64,000 nucleotides of DNA from Parvularcula sp039822105 (GCA_039822105.1 JBCBMW010000001.1:1-64000); one strand, 5' to 3'; shown: positions 25,416 to 34,239, counted from the first letter of the stretch. Notes: generated from the sequence alone by a model not told the origin. Numbers and translations: made by a program.

Positions 25416-26069
25416 TTAGAACCGCCGCCCGATCCCAAAACCGGCGACAAACGGGTCGAGATCCACATCGACCGTGTTGATCAAACCGCCAGTGTTCAAA
25501 GTCGCTGTGGTGTCGATGTCGATGTATTTGACGTCGACATTGAAGAACCACTTGTCATCAATCTTATAATCCGCACCCAGCTGGAACGCGATGCCGACCG
25601 AGCCATCAAGATTGATCTTGGTGGTGCCGATCGCGTCACTCAGGTTGGACGTGGTGTCCTCTGAGTAGAACTGCGTCCAGTTGAGGCCAACACCCACGTA
25701 AGGGCTGATCTGAGCGTCCGGATACGGATGGTACTGCAGTGTCACCGTGGGCGGCAGCACCCGCGTCTCAGCAATATCGCCAAGGGCAGCAAGGTCACCA
25801 TCACCAGAGATGTTATGCTTGGTCGTGGCCAAGATCAGTTCTGCGGCGATATGGTTCGTGAAGAAATAAGTGAAGTCGATTTCAGGGGCGTAGGCGTTAT
25901 CCACCTCCACCGAACCGCCCGGAAACGTTGGGTTCACACCGCCCGCGCTTTCGGTCGGGGCCACAGTGATCGCCCGCAGGCGGACAAGAACGTCACCTGC
26001 TTCTGCCTGGGCGCCGGGGATGGACATGATGTTGACGGCGAGTGCCGAGAGCAAAGCGAGGGATCGCAT
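25416..26069 (-). CDS. ompW: OmpW-family outer membrane protein
   Basis: Small eight-stranded outer-membrane barrel of 217 residues with a signal peptide ending near AQAEAG. Family marks are GDVLVRLRAITVAP, the FFTNHIAAELILATTKH strand, LPPTVTLQYHPYP, ISPYVGVGLNWTQF, and a C-terminal aromatic (GFGIGRRF) for barrel assembly. ATG 26069 is preceded by GGAG. OmpW is linked to small hydrophobic compounds and oxygen-dependent control elsewhere. A TTGA-N6-TCAA site sits at promoter distance upstream. Confidence 0.9.
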   Translation of the reverse strand: MRSLALLSALAVNIMSIPGAQAEAGDVLVRLRAITVAPTESAGGVNPTFPGGSVEVDNAYAPEIDFTYFFTNHIAAELILATTKHNISGDGDLAALGDIAETRVLPPTVTLQYHPYPDAQISPYVGVGLNWTQFYSEDTTSNLSDAIGTTKINLDGSVGIAFQLGADYKIDDKWFFNVDVKYIDIDTTATLNTGGLINTVDVDLDPFVAGFGIGRRF

Positions 26070-26124
26070 AAGTCACTCCGTGTTTTCGATGACGGAGCAT
26101 TAATCCCGGCCCACTCGCGAAACT

Positions 26125-26138
26125 TTGAACCAAGTCAA
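26125..26138 (-). promoter_or_regulatory. FNR/CRP-family site and promoter of ompW
   Basis: TTGAACCAAGTCAA keeps the TTGA-N6-TCAA core of FNR, FixK and CRP-like operators. An ATTAAT hexamer at 26099-26104 could be a -10 box. The spacing puts the site centre near -40, the class II activator position, and the ompW ATG about 30 nt beyond. The inner bases differ from the ideal FNR box (TTGAT/ATCAA). Confidence 0.45.
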
Positions 26139-26251
26139 AATTCTGGGGGGTACGCATTATTCCCTACCCGGCCAGAGGGGACAGAACACGCAAGTGATGG
26201 GCGCAAGAAAACCCTATTGAGCTAAGGGCAACGCAGGTTAGACTTCCGTCT

Positions 26252-27190
26252 ATGCTTGCTCATAAGCAGAAGACCTTTTTGGTCACCGGGGCCAACACAG
26301 GCATTGGCTACGAAACAGCCAAGGCGTTCGGGAAACTGGGCGCCAAAGTCATTGTCGGTGTCCGGAACCCGGAAAAAGGGCATGAGGCCGTGGGGCGCCT
26401 CCAAGAAGAAACCGGCAGCAGCCGGTTCGTGCTCCAAGTGGTCGACCTTGCTGATCTTTCGTCCATCAGAAGCGCAGCCGAGAACCTCGCCGCGGAAGAA
26501 CGGATCGACGTGCTCGTCAACAATGCAGGGCTCGGTTCTGTCAAAGAGGGCACCACCAAAGACGGGTTTGAACTGGTGATGGGCACGAACCATTTGGGCA
26601 CCTTCGCGCTCACAACGGTGCTGATGCAAAAGCTGAAAGAGACGTCCCAGGCCCATGGCGAGGCGCGGATCGTCAATGTCTCCTCGATGGCGCACCAGTT
26701 CGCGCGGAAGTTCGATCCCAAGGATTTGCTCCCCGCGACCAGAGGCAAGACACGCGATGCTTATGCAGAGAGCAAGCTGTGTAACCTTTTGCACGCAAGA
26801 GAACTCGCGCGGCGCTATGGGCGCGCCGGTATTCGGGCCCATGCTGTCCATCCTGGGTTTGTGAAGTCGGATTTTGGACGCTCGGAGAACTTCCCCGGCG
26901 CCTGGCAGATGGTGTTCAAACTGACGACGCCGCTGCAGATCTCCCCGGCCAAAGGGGCTGCCACATCGGTCACCGCCGCGATCAGTGACGAAGCCGCCTG
27001 GAACAACGGCTTTTACTGGGACAAGAGCAAGCCCGCGACCCCCACTCTCCCGCCGAAGGCTGATGAGGTAGCGAAGACGATGTGGGAAGAGACCGAGCGC
27101 CTTCTCGCCAGCAAGGGCTTCATCTACCGCGAGGACGAAGCAGAGGACGAGGCGAACCGTGCGCCTCCTGTCTTCCCAGACGGCTTGTAA
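26252..27190 (+). CDS. SDR-family oxidoreductase (retinol-dehydrogenase-like)
   Basis: NAD(P)-dependent classical short-chain dehydrogenase of 312 residues. It has cofactor motif TGANTGIG, VNNAG, the catalytic Ser in VNVSSMAH, and YAESK as the YxxxK pair. The overall pattern (GTNHLGTFALT, VHPGFVKSDFGR) resembles the WW-domain oxidoreductase/retinol dehydrogenase group. Substrate unknown. A long open frame on the opposite strand is only its shadow. Confidence 0.9.
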   Translation: MLAHKQKTFLVTGANTGIGYETAKAFGKLGAKVIVGVRNPEKGHEAVGRLQEETGSSRFVLQVVDLADLSSIRSAAENLAAEERIDVLVNNAGLGSVKEGTTKDGFELVMGTNHLGTFALTTVLMQKLKETSQAHGEARIVNVSSMAHQFARKFDPKDLLPATRGKTRDAYAESKLCNLLHARELARRYGRAGIRAHAVHPGFVKSDFGRSENFPGAWQMVFKLTTPLQISPAKGAATSVTAAISDEAAWNNGFYWDKSKPATPTLPPKADEVAKTMWEETERLLASKGFIYREDEAEDEANRAPPVFPDGL

Positions 27191-27293
27191 CCTCACCCCA
27201 TCTTGCCAAGAAAATTCATCACAAATGGAATGAACCGCGGGCTGGGGTGTTACCGACCAAGTGCGTGATTGCCGATTGTAAGGATCCACTCAT

Positions 27294-27941
27294 ATGGCCG
27301 TTCGCTCCACCGCTCGTTTGTTCGCCGCCTCGCTCTTGACCATCGCGGCCTGCACCACCGCGACTGTGCCAGAGGCGCAGTCCCTCACGGTGGATGCGCT
27401 CAAGCGCCTACCGCCCCAGACCTATGTGCTGGTTCCTGATCAGGCTGAGGTCGGCTTCATGGTTCGCCCCGTCGCGTTTCCGGCGATCACAGGCACGTTT
27501 GAGAGCTTTGATGGCGCCGTGATGGTGGTCGACGCGAGCGCCCCAGACATCAAAGTGCTGACAGCGGTGGATGTCGCGACGGTCGAGACCGGCTCTGACT
27601 TCTACGACAACGCGATCAAGAGCGGCGCCTGGTTCGATGTCGAAGCTTATCCGCGGGCGATTTTCTCAGGCTCGCTGATCGACTGGACGGACACAGGTGT
27701 GGGGGTGGTCGACGGCACGCTCACCATCCGCGATGTCACGCGGCCGGCCCAATTCGCGATCCAACTCTCCTGCGACGGTGTCCAACGATGCCCGCAAGAC
27801 GCCGTCGGGTTTGACGGTGAGATAGTGGTGAGCCGTTCCGCCTATGGGATGTCGCAGTACCAAGGCTTTGTCCGCGATAAGGTCCAGCTGTCAGTCTCTG
27901 GCACCTTGGTCGCAGACGCGAGCCTGCCTGAACGCCGGTAA
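27294..27941 (+). CDS. YceI-family lipoprotein
   Basis: A 215-residue envelope protein with a lipoprotein signal (LLTIAAC, Cys20 the likely lipid site) and a YceI lipocalin-like barrel, a family that binds isoprenoid-type lipids. Typical stretches are YVLVPDQAEVGFMVRPVAFP, GTFESFDGAVMV, VDVATVETGSDFYDNAIKSG, WFDVEAYPRAIFSG and GTLTIRDVTRPAQF. The start has AAGGA upstream. It precedes hisB by about 58 bases but is functionally unrelated. Confidence 0.87.
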   Translation: MAVRSTARLFAASLLTIAACTTATVPEAQSLTVDALKRLPPQTYVLVPDQAEVGFMVRPVAFPAITGTFESFDGAVMVVDASAPDIKVLTAVDVATVETGSDFYDNAIKSGAWFDVEAYPRAIFSGSLIDWTDTGVGVVDGTLTIRDVTRPAQFAIQLSCDGVQRCPQDAVGFDGEIVVSRSAYGMSQYQGFVRDKVQLSVSGTLVADASLPERR

Positions 27942-27999
27942 GGGTGGCTTCCGGCAAGGATTTTCTGCTAGCGGGCCGAGCTTCAGATAGGAGTTCCCG

Positions 28000-28605
28000 G
28001 TGAGCGCATCGCCCCGCACCGCCGAAAGGCATCGCAAGACCAAAGAGACGGACATCACGGTCCGCCTCAACCTCGACGGTACTGGCACGGCCGACATCGA
28101 AACCGGCATCGGTTTCCTCGACCACATGCTTGAGGGTTTCGCGAAGCACAGCCTCATTGATCTCTATGTGCGAGCGAAGGGTGACCTCCACATCGACATG
28201 CACCACACAACCGAAGATGTGGGCATCGTGATGGGCCTCGCGGCCGTGGAGGCACTGGGTGATGCCAAGGGCATCCACCGTTTCGGGCACGCCTATATCC
28301 CGATGGACGAGACCCTGACCCGCGCAGCCCTCGACTTTGCTATGCGCCCCTACCTCGTGTGGAAGGTCGACTTCTCGCGCGACAAAATCGGTGAGATGGA
28401 TACGGAGCTCTTCAAAGAGTGGTTCCACGCCTTCGCGACCAACTCAGGCATGTGCCTGCATGTCGAGAACCTCTACGGCACCAACAACCACCACATCGCC
28501 GAGAGCTGTTTCAAGGCGCTCGCCAAAGCGATGAAGATGGCGGTCGGCTTTGATCCCCGCGCGGCGGGCATGATTCCGTCGACCAAGGGCTCACTCGGAT
28601 CCTAG
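28000..28605 (+). CDS. hisB: Imidazoleglycerol-phosphate dehydratase
   Basis: Dehydrates imidazoleglycerol phosphate to imidazole acetol phosphate in histidine synthesis, a Mn enzyme of 201 residues with only the dehydratase domain. Metal and active-site motifs include GIGFLDHMLEGFAKH, DLHIDMHHTTEDVGI, HAYIPMDETL and GTNNHHIAESCFKALAKA. The start is GTG 28000 behind ATAGGAG. It is separated from hisH by a small unrelated gene with a terminator. Confidence 0.97.
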   Translation: MSASPRTAERHRKTKETDITVRLNLDGTGTADIETGIGFLDHMLEGFAKHSLIDLYVRAKGDLHIDMHHTTEDVGIVMGLAAVEALGDAKGIHRFGHAYIPMDETLTRAALDFAMRPYLVWKVDFSRDKIGEMDTELFKEWFHAFATNSGMCLHVENLYGTNNHHIAESCFKALAKAMKMAVGFDPRAAGMIPSTKGSLGS

Positions 28606-28847
28606 CGCAACGGGCGACGCCGCGCCTGCACAGCCCGGACAAAAGGACTTTCCGATTGTTATGGCGCCGTGCGCTTTAGCCAACCGGTTGGCGCTGCTAC
28701 CAAATTCTGTGTGACCGCTAGACGCCCGGGCTCGATAGCAGCCCCGGCGCCAGCTTTGCTGTTGCCAATCGGTTAACCATAGCTAGGTTCCCGCCAAGCT
28801 GCCGGTCGGCAGTGTGGGAAAACGCCAAGTTAAAAGGGACTACCAAC

Positions 28848-29087
28848 ATGATCGTATCGATCCTCGTGTCGCTGCTCGCGACCACTGCTGTCGTGAACGA
28901 CGAGTTCAAAGCCAACTGCGAAGCTTACCAAGCTGAGTATGGCGGTTCGTCGGACTGCGGCTGCCTCGCCAAGAAATATGACGAGAGCGCTGAGCTTGCT
29001 GCTGCCCTCGACATGATCACGACGCCAGAAGATGCAGCTTCTGCCCCTGCGATTGTTGGCGAAGCTATCGCGGCTTGCGCTGCATAA
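28848..29087 (+). CDS. Small secreted four-cysteine protein
   Basis: A 79-residue unknown protein: a short signal peptide (MIVSILVSLLATTAVV) and an acidic mature part with Cys at 24, 37, 39 and 77, enough for two disulfides. ATG 28848 has an AAAGGGA site upstream. It lies between hisB and hisH with over 200 bases ahead of it and its own terminator behind, so it is expressed separately. The gap at 28606-28847 has no other gene; TTGCCA...TAGGTT near 28763-28790 could be a weak promoter. Confidence 0.7.
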   Translation: MIVSILVSLLATTAVVNDEFKANCEAYQAEYGGSSDCGCLAKKYDESAELAAALDMITTPEDAASAPAIVGEAIAACAA

Positions 29088-29111
29088 GCTCTTTTCCGGT
29101 TTTCGGATGGA

Positions 29112-29147
29112 AGCGCGCCTGGGCCCTGCCCGGCGCGCTTTTTCTTT
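29112..29147 (+). terminator. Rho-independent terminator after the small Cys protein
   Basis: Stem AGCGCGCC / GGCGCGCT, extended inside by GGGC/GCCC past a single bulged T, followed by TTTTCTTT. It ends 25 nt after the stop codon region and before hisH, dividing the his genes into two transcripts. Confidence 0.88.
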
Positions 29148-29182
29148 GCGCTTGCGAAGAGAAGCGCTAACGCCCGCGATCT

Positions 29183-29803
29183 ATGCAGCGTGTGTGTCTC
29201 ATCGACTATGGCGCGGGGAATTTGCACTCCGCCTCGCGCGGCCTTGAACGGGCCGCGGAAACACCGATCGACCTTGTTGTCTCTGACGACCCCGAAACGA
29301 TTGCGGGAGCCGACCGGCTGGTCCTCCCTGGGGTGGGCGCGTTCAAAAGCTGCGCCGAAGGTCTTCGGGCTCGGCCAGGGGTGGAAGAAGCGATCCACGA
29401 AGCGGTGCAATCAAATGGGCGTCCGTTCCTTGGCATCTGTGTCGGCATGCAGCTTCTCGCGACGCGCGGCCTTGAACATGACGAGACCCCTGGGCTCGAC
29501 CTGATCCCTGGCACGGTCCGCAGCCTTGAGGCCAAGGGCCTGCGCCTGCCGCATATGGGATGGAATGAGGTGGAGGCGCGGCATGACCACCCGCTTTTGC
29601 CGCCGAACCTCGACGCCTATTTCGTCCACAGTTTTGTGTTTGATACGGATGATCCGGACGCCGTGATTGCCGAGGCAAGCTATGGCGAGCGCTTCACGGC
29701 CGCGATCGCTAAGGACAACGTGGCTGGTAGTCAGTTCCACCCGGAGAAAAGCGGCCCCTACGGACAACAATTGCTTGCGAATTTTTTGAGGTGGGCACCA
29801 TGA
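29183..29803 (+). CDS. hisH: Imidazole glycerol phosphate synthase, glutaminase subunit
   Basis: Class I glutamine amidotransferase (206 residues) that gives ammonia to HisF. Visible are IDYGAGNLHS at the start, LPGVGAFKSC, the nucleophile elbow GICVGMQLL with catalytic Cys, LPHMGWNEV, and HPEKS with the catalytic His-Glu pair. It heads a tightly overlapping hisH-A-F-E run. Confidence 0.97.
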   Translation: MQRVCLIDYGAGNLHSASRGLERAAETPIDLVVSDDPETIAGADRLVLPGVGAFKSCAEGLRARPGVEEAIHEAVQSNGRPFLGICVGMQLLATRGLEHDETPGLDLIPGTVRSLEAKGLRLPHMGWNEVEARHDHPLLPPNLDAYFVHSFVFDTDDPDAVIAEASYGERFTAAIAKDNVAGSQFHPEKSGPYGQQLLANFLRWAP

Positions 29804-30531
29804 GTTTTGAGCTTTGGCCCGCTATTGATCTCAAAGAAGGTAAAGCCGTCCGCCTCCTCCGCGGAGATATGAACCAGGCGACGACCTATGCGGACGATCC
29901 AGCGCAACAGGCCTGGATGTTTCGCGATGCGGGCTTTGAAAAACTGCACGTGGTCGACCTTGATGGCGCATTCTCTGGCAAACCTGCCAACGCGGAGGCG
30001 GTGGAGAAGATCCTTTATGAGACCGACGCTGAGGTTCAACTCGGCGGCGGCATCCGTGATCTTGAGACTGCAGAGCGTTGGCTCAAACTCGGGGTGACAC
30101 GGATCATTCTCGGCACCGCGGCCGTCAAGGACCCAGACTTTGCCCATGCCGCGGCGAAAGCGTTCCCCGGCCGTGTGGTGCTCGGCCTTGATGCCAAGAA
30201 CGGGTTCGTCGCCATCTCTGGCTGGGCCACCGCATCCAAACGCACCGCCGAGGACGTCGCGAAAGAGTTCGAGGACGATGACATCGCCGCCATCGTGTAC
30301 ACAGACATTCAGCGCGACGGCGCCTTGGAAGGCCCAAACCTTGACGCCACAAAAGCGCTGGCCACAGCAACGACCATCCCGGTAATCGCCTCGGGCGGCG
30401 TCTCGAGCCCGCAAGATCTCACCGACCTCGCCGCGCTCCACAATGACGGCGTCGTTGGCTCGGTGATCGGGAAAGCTCTTTATGAGGGGCACGTCACCCC
30501 CAGCGCAGCTTTCGAGGCGGTGGCGCCATGA
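29800..30531 (+). CDS. hisA: ProFAR isomerase HisA
   Basis: TIM-barrel isomerase converting ProFAR to PRFAR, the substrate of HisF-HisH. It is 243 residues from ATG 29800, which overlaps the hisH stop (ATGA) behind GAGGTG; GTG 29791 is a less likely start. Signatures are WPAIDLKEGKAVRLLRGD with the catalytic Asp, VVDLDGAFSG, QLGGGIRDL, YTDIQRDGALEGPN with the second Asp, and IASGGVSSPQDL. Confidence 0.96.
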   Translation: MSFELWPAIDLKEGKAVRLLRGDMNQATTYADDPAQQAWMFRDAGFEKLHVVDLDGAFSGKPANAEAVEKILYETDAEVQLGGGIRDLETAERWLKLGVTRIILGTAAVKDPDFAHAAAKAFPGRVVLGLDAKNGFVAISGWATASKRTAEDVAKEFEDDDIAAIVYTDIQRDGALEGPNLDATKALATATTIPVIASGGVSSPQDLTDLAALHNDGVVGSVIGKALYEGHVTPSAAFEAVAP

Positions 30532-31295
30532 CCCTCAAGACAAGGATCATCCCCTGCCTTGATGTCGACCAAGGCCGCGTGGTCAAAGGCGTCAACTTCG
30601 TTGATATCCGCGACGCCGGGGACCCAGTGGAAGCGGCAGCTGCCTACGCGGCGGCGGGCGCGGATGAGATCTGCTTTCTCGACATCACCGCCAGCCACGA
30701 GAACCGGGGCACACTGCTCGAAACCGTGACCAAGACGGCGACCGAAGCGCTCTGCCCCCTGACGGTGGGCGGCGGCGTGAGAACAGTGGATGATGTCACG
30801 GCCCTCCTTCGCGCTGGCGCTGACAAAATCGCGATCAATTCCGCCGCCGTGCGAGATCCTGCGATCCTCGGCGAAGCGGCTCTTGCCGTGGGGACCCAGT
30901 GCATCGTCGTGGCGATCGACGCGAAAAAGGTCGCTGACGGCCGGTGGGAAATCTTCACCCATGGCGGACGGCGAGAAACCGGCATCGATGCCGTCGAGTT
31001 TGCCCGCGAGGCTGAGCGCCGCGGCGCTGGCGAAGTGCTGCTCACGTCCATGGACCGCGACGGGGTGAAGACCGGTTACGATCTCGATCTCCTCCGTGCC
31101 GTGACGAGTGCGGTGAATGTGCCCGTGGTTGCATCCGGCGGTGCCGGCGAGCTCTCGCACCTCGCTGAAGCGGTGACCGAAGGCGGCGCATCCGCGGTGC
31201 TGGCCGCCAGCATCTTCCACTTCGGCACCTTCACCATCCGCGAGGCGAAAGAAGCGATGGCTGAGGCGGGCATCCCCATCAGGAGGACCTGGTGA
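30528..31295 (+). CDS. hisF: Imidazole glycerol phosphate synthase, cyclase subunit
   Basis: TIM-barrel cyclase of 255 residues that uses ammonia from HisH to make IGP and AICAR. Motifs are IIPCLDVDQGRVVKGVNF (catalytic Asp), FLDITASHENR, TVGGGVRTVDDV, the TSMDRDGVKTGYD loop (second Asp) and VASGGAGELSHLAEA. ATGA overlap with hisA. Confidence 0.97.
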   Translation: MTLKTRIIPCLDVDQGRVVKGVNFVDIRDAGDPVEAAAAYAAAGADEICFLDITASHENRGTLLETVTKTATEALCPLTVGGGVRTVDDVTALLRAGADKIAINSAAVRDPAILGEAALAVGTQCIVVAIDAKKVADGRWEIFTHGGRRETGIDAVEFAREAERRGAGEVLLTSMDRDGVKTGYDLDLLRAVTSAVNVPVVASGGAGELSHLAEAVTEGGASAVLAASIFHFGTFTIREAKEAMAEAGIPIRRTW

Positions 31296-31615
31296 GCGAT
31301 ATCGGCAAAACCCTCGACGCTCTTCAGGCGACCATCCAGGCAAAACGCACGGATGATCCTGAGACGTCTTATACCGCCCAGCTTTTCGCCAAAGGCCGCG
31401 AACGGATCGCCAAGAAGCTAGGCGAAGAAGGTGTCGAAGCAGCACTCGCCGGCGCGCTCGGTCACAAGGATGAGCTCGCATCCGAAGCCGCGGACATCCT
31501 TTACCACCTCGGCGTCCTTCTGGAGGCGAACGACCTAGGCTGGGACGACGTCGCAGGCCAGCTGAGCAAACGAACCGGGACTTCGGGAATCGACGAAAAA
31601 AAGCAGCGTCAGTAG
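31292..31615 (+). CDS. hisE: Phosphoribosyl-ATP pyrophosphohydrolase
   Basis: Hydrolyses PR-ATP to PR-AMP, the second step of histidine synthesis. The 107-residue all-alpha protein shows the MazG-like metal motif: KLGEEGVEAALA, then SEAADILYHLGVLLEA. GTG start overlaps the hisF stop (GTGA). hisI is not fused here and hisG, hisD and hisC are not in the window. Confidence 0.95.
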   Translation: MSDIGKTLDALQATIQAKRTDDPETSYTAQLFAKGRERIAKKLGEEGVEAALAGALGHKDELASEAADILYHLGVLLEANDLGWDDVAGQLSKRTGTSGIDEKKQRQ

Positions 31616-31694
31616 CGCCAAACGTCGTTTTTGGTCCGTGGCAGAACACAGCTGAGCCGACAGACTATCGCCTCCGCGGTATAGTTTACGTGCG

Positions 31695-32747
31695 ATGGAA
31701 CAGGCTGTTTATCAAAAGTCTCCGGCAGCACTGGCCGGCACGGCCGTTTATCCCATTGCGGTCTTCGCGGTCTCAATCGGCATACCAAGCGATACCGTCG
31801 AAGCCGCCCTTGGCTCATCGCTGCTTAACCTCATCAAAGACAGCGCGATGGTGGACGTCCGCCGGATCAATGCGCTTTGGGCCTTGGTTGAGAGACAGTC
31901 AGCAGGGCCCGAGGCGGCAAGTATCGCTATGGGCCGCGCCACTTGCTACAGCTTTTACCGCGGCCTGGGCAGAGGAGCTTCGTTCGCACCCTCCGTACGC
32001 GAAGCGCTGCAGCACCTCTGTAGGTTCTCGACGATGCTTTCGCCTCACTTGGAACTGCAGCTCGATGAGTCGCAGAACTGTGCGACGTTCTCGTTCTTTG
32101 ATCCATCAGACACCCTGTCAAACGGGCACACCAATGAATCAGGCCCTGTGATCCTTTGGAAGTGGGTTCGCGATTGGGTGGCGCAAGACGTTCGGCCCAA
32201 CCACGTGTTCTACATCAACAGTCGGTGCGGGCCACTTGATAGCTACACGTCATATTTTCGGACAAACGTGACATTCAATCATAAGGCTGAACGCGGATGG
32301 ATTGAGTTTGATCGCTCTGTTCTCGACCTGCCGCTGAGAACATCGGACCCCGTTGGTTTTGCGGTGTCGCAGAAACTCTCCGCCATCCACATGAAGCACC
32401 ACGAGATTGTCTCAAACGATGAGATCCTGCGAGAGGTGAAACAGGCCGTTTACCACGGCGCAAAGGACGGGATCTTCGACGTCACGACCGCGGTCGAAAG
32501 CGCGCAAGTGCCGATGCGAACCGCACAGCGGCGTGCAGCACGTCAGGGCCTTCACTTGCTTGATTTCGTTCAACAAAGAAGAGCTGAAATCGCCTGCATC
32601 AAGCTGATCAAAGACCCCGAAACATCGCTATCGGAGTTGGTGGTGAAAATGGGGTACTCTGACGAGCGAGCATTGCGCCGCTCATTCAAACGCTGGACCG
32701 GCGCATCGCCTGCCTCTTTCAAGAACGCGTTCTTGCCGCGAGATTAG
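31695..32747 (+). CDS. AraC-family regulator with PF12625-type N-domain
   Basis: A 350-residue transcription factor. The N-terminal two-thirds resembles the effector domain of OruR/ArgR-type regulators (NALWALVERQ, then the MGRATCYSFYRGLG region). The C-terminal double helix-turn-helix has VESAQVPMRTAQRRAARQG and LVVKMGYSDERALRRSFKRW followed by TGASPASFK. The target is not obvious; neighbours are unrelated. Its stop shares TTAG (32744-32747) with the stop of the convergent PfkB gene. Confidence 0.87.
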   Translation: MEQAVYQKSPAALAGTAVYPIAVFAVSIGIPSDTVEAALGSSLLNLIKDSAMVDVRRINALWALVERQSAGPEAASIAMGRATCYSFYRGLGRGASFAPSVREALQHLCRFSTMLSPHLELQLDESQNCATFSFFDPSDTLSNGHTNESGPVILWKWVRDWVAQDVRPNHVFYINSRCGPLDSYTSYFRTNVTFNHKAERGWIEFDRSVLDLPLRTSDPVGFAVSQKLSAIHMKHHEIVSNDEILREVKQAVYHGAKDGIFDVTTAVESAQVPMRTAQRRAARQGLHLLDFVQQRRAEIACIKLIKDPETSLSELVVKMGYSDERALRRSFKRWTGASPASFKNAFLPRD

Positions 32748-33748
32748 CCCAGATGGTCAAGGAGCCCGCGTTCTGCTGCGAGCTTTTTGAGGCTCACTTC
32801 GGGCCGCGCGCCCATATGGCTGATCACTTCGCTGGCGGCCAGTGAGCCAAGCTTTCCGCAGACATCGAGCGGCGCACAGGTGGTGAAACCGAAGAGGAAA
32901 CCGGCCGCGTACGCATCGCCCGCGCCGGTGGTGTCCACAAGCTCGCTCGGTGCAATCGCATCAACGTGGATAAGATCCCCTTGCGGACCAAAAACGATCG
33001 ACCCCTTCTCTCCCAAAGTGATCGCCCCCCAAGTGGAAATCTCGCGCATCGCCCGCGCCGCGGCTTCGACATCATCTTCACCGGTCAGCATCTTCGCCTC
33101 GTCATCATTGGCGAAGATCATATCGATCTGATCAACCAGGAAAGGCTTAAGCTCGGTAAGCTGACGCTCAACCATGCCGCTGTCGGCAAGCGTGATCGCT
33201 GTGAACCGTCCACTGCCTTTGGCCCGGGCGGCGGCCTCGATGCAGGCCCCGCGAGAGAGCGGCCCTTCGAAAAGATAGCCTTCGATATAGCAGACTTGCG
33301 CGCTCTCAAGCTCTCCATCTTGAATATCGTCAGCTGACAGATGAACAGCCGCGCCAAGGAACGTCGCCATCGAGCGCTGGGCGTCGGGCGTCACAGAAAT
33401 GAGCGACCGGCCCGTTGGCACGCCTTCGCCGTAAGAAGGAGTCTCGAACAAAGCACCAAGCGCCGACATCGATTCGCGATAGACCGTGCCGAGATCATCA
33501 TCAGCGACCTTGGCGATGAACCGGGACTGACCACCAAAACTTGAAATGCAGGCGACGGTGTTCCCAGCCGAACCGCCGGCCACCATCACCGTGTCCGAAA
33601 AGGCGCCAGTGATCTCTTCCGCCTGCGCCGTGTCGATGAGCATCATGCCGCCGCGAACAATCCCGTGTTTTTCGGGAAAGCTGTCGTCGACCTGAGCGAT
33701 AACATCGACTATCGCGTTGCCCAGTGCAGCGACTTGGATCTCAGCCAT
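32744..33748 (-). CDS. PfkB-family sugar/adenosine kinase
   Basis: A 334-residue ribokinase-family enzyme; the overall pattern (ALGNAIVDVIAQV, MVAGGSAGNTVACISSFGG, FANDDEAKMLTG) is close to bacterial adenosine-kinase-like PfkB proteins. The C-terminal signature DTTGAGDAYAAGFL carries the catalytic Asp and anion hole. The open frame reaches 33979, but ATG 33748 starts the family homology. That ATG is interleaved with the start codon of the divergent lipoprotein gene. Confidence 0.88.
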   Translation of the reverse strand: MAEIQVAALGNAIVDVIAQVDDSFPEKHGIVRGGMMLIDTAQAEEITGAFSDTVMVAGGSAGNTVACISSFGGQSRFIAKVADDDLGTVYRESMSALGALFETPSYGEGVPTGRSLISVTPDAQRSMATFLGAAVHLSADDIQDGELESAQVCYIEGYLFEGPLSRGACIEAAARAKGSGRFTAITLADSGMVERQLTELKPFLVDQIDMIFANDDEAKMLTGEDDVEAAARAMREISTWGAITLGEKGSIVFGPQGDLIHVDAIAPSELVDTTGAGDAYAAGFLFGFTTCAPLDVCGKLGSLAASEVISHMGARPEVSLKKLAAERGLLDHLG

Positions 33749-34169
33749 GGTGGTGTCCTTCTTTCGAAGCTCGCGGGTTAACGGCTTCGCCCTCCTTCTG
33801 TCTATGGCTGTTTTGACAGCCTGCGCGACAGATGAGGGAGAACGCGACCCGCTGGGCGCCTTGATTGGACGGGAGATGGCGAAACCGCGGCAAAAGCCCC
33901 GTCCCGGACCGGATGCCGCCGCCTTTGTTGGCCAACCGATTGATGAGCTTGAAGCTTTCATCGGGGAGCCAGGCCTCACCCGGCAGGAGGGCGAGAACGA
34001 GTTCCGCCGCTACGACCTCAGCCAGTGCCGCGCCTACGCCATCGTCGTGCCCGCTGGCGGAGAGGTGACGAGCCTCACCACAGGGCCCGTCGTCTATGGC
34101 GATGAAGCGCCATCGTTCCGCGCCTGCACGGCGGGGCTTGTTAACAGGTCGGAAGCCTCTGCCAGGTGA
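33747..34169 (+). CDS. Small lipoprotein, SmpA/BamE-like pattern
   Basis: A 140-residue lipoprotein with a basic N-region (FFRSSRVNG), hydrophobic core and lipobox LTAC (Cys26). After a linker comes FVGQPIDELEAFIGEPGLTR, then EFRRYDLSQCRAYAIVV, which resembles the SmpA/OmlA (BamE) domain in length and layout. ATG 33747 overlaps the divergent PfkB start (shared CATG); GTG 33750 and 33753 are possible. A later ATG (33804) would remove the signal peptide. Confidence 0.7.
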   Translation: MVVSFFRSSRVNGFALLLSMAVLTACATDEGERDPLGALIGREMAKPRQKPRPGPDAAAFVGQPIDELEAFIGEPGLTRQEGENEFRRYDLSQCRAYAIVVPAGGEVTSLTTGPVVYGDEAPSFRACTAGLVNRSEASAR

Positions 34170-34239
34170 AATGGGCGAAACTTGCCCCGGCGCGCAACGC
34201 TGGCCAAGCTTTGAACCTGTGATGCTGTAGGAACCGCCC

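Noticed and set aside
26222..27289. 355-codon open frame on the minus strand opposite the SDR gene
   Set aside because: It mirrors the SDR gene almost exactly, has no recognisable motif, and high-GC codon structure routinely produces such antisense frames.
30480..31649. 389-codon minus-strand frame opposite hisF and hisE
   Set aside because: hisF and hisE are certain; the frame is Arg/Gly-rich shadow sequence without a family pattern.
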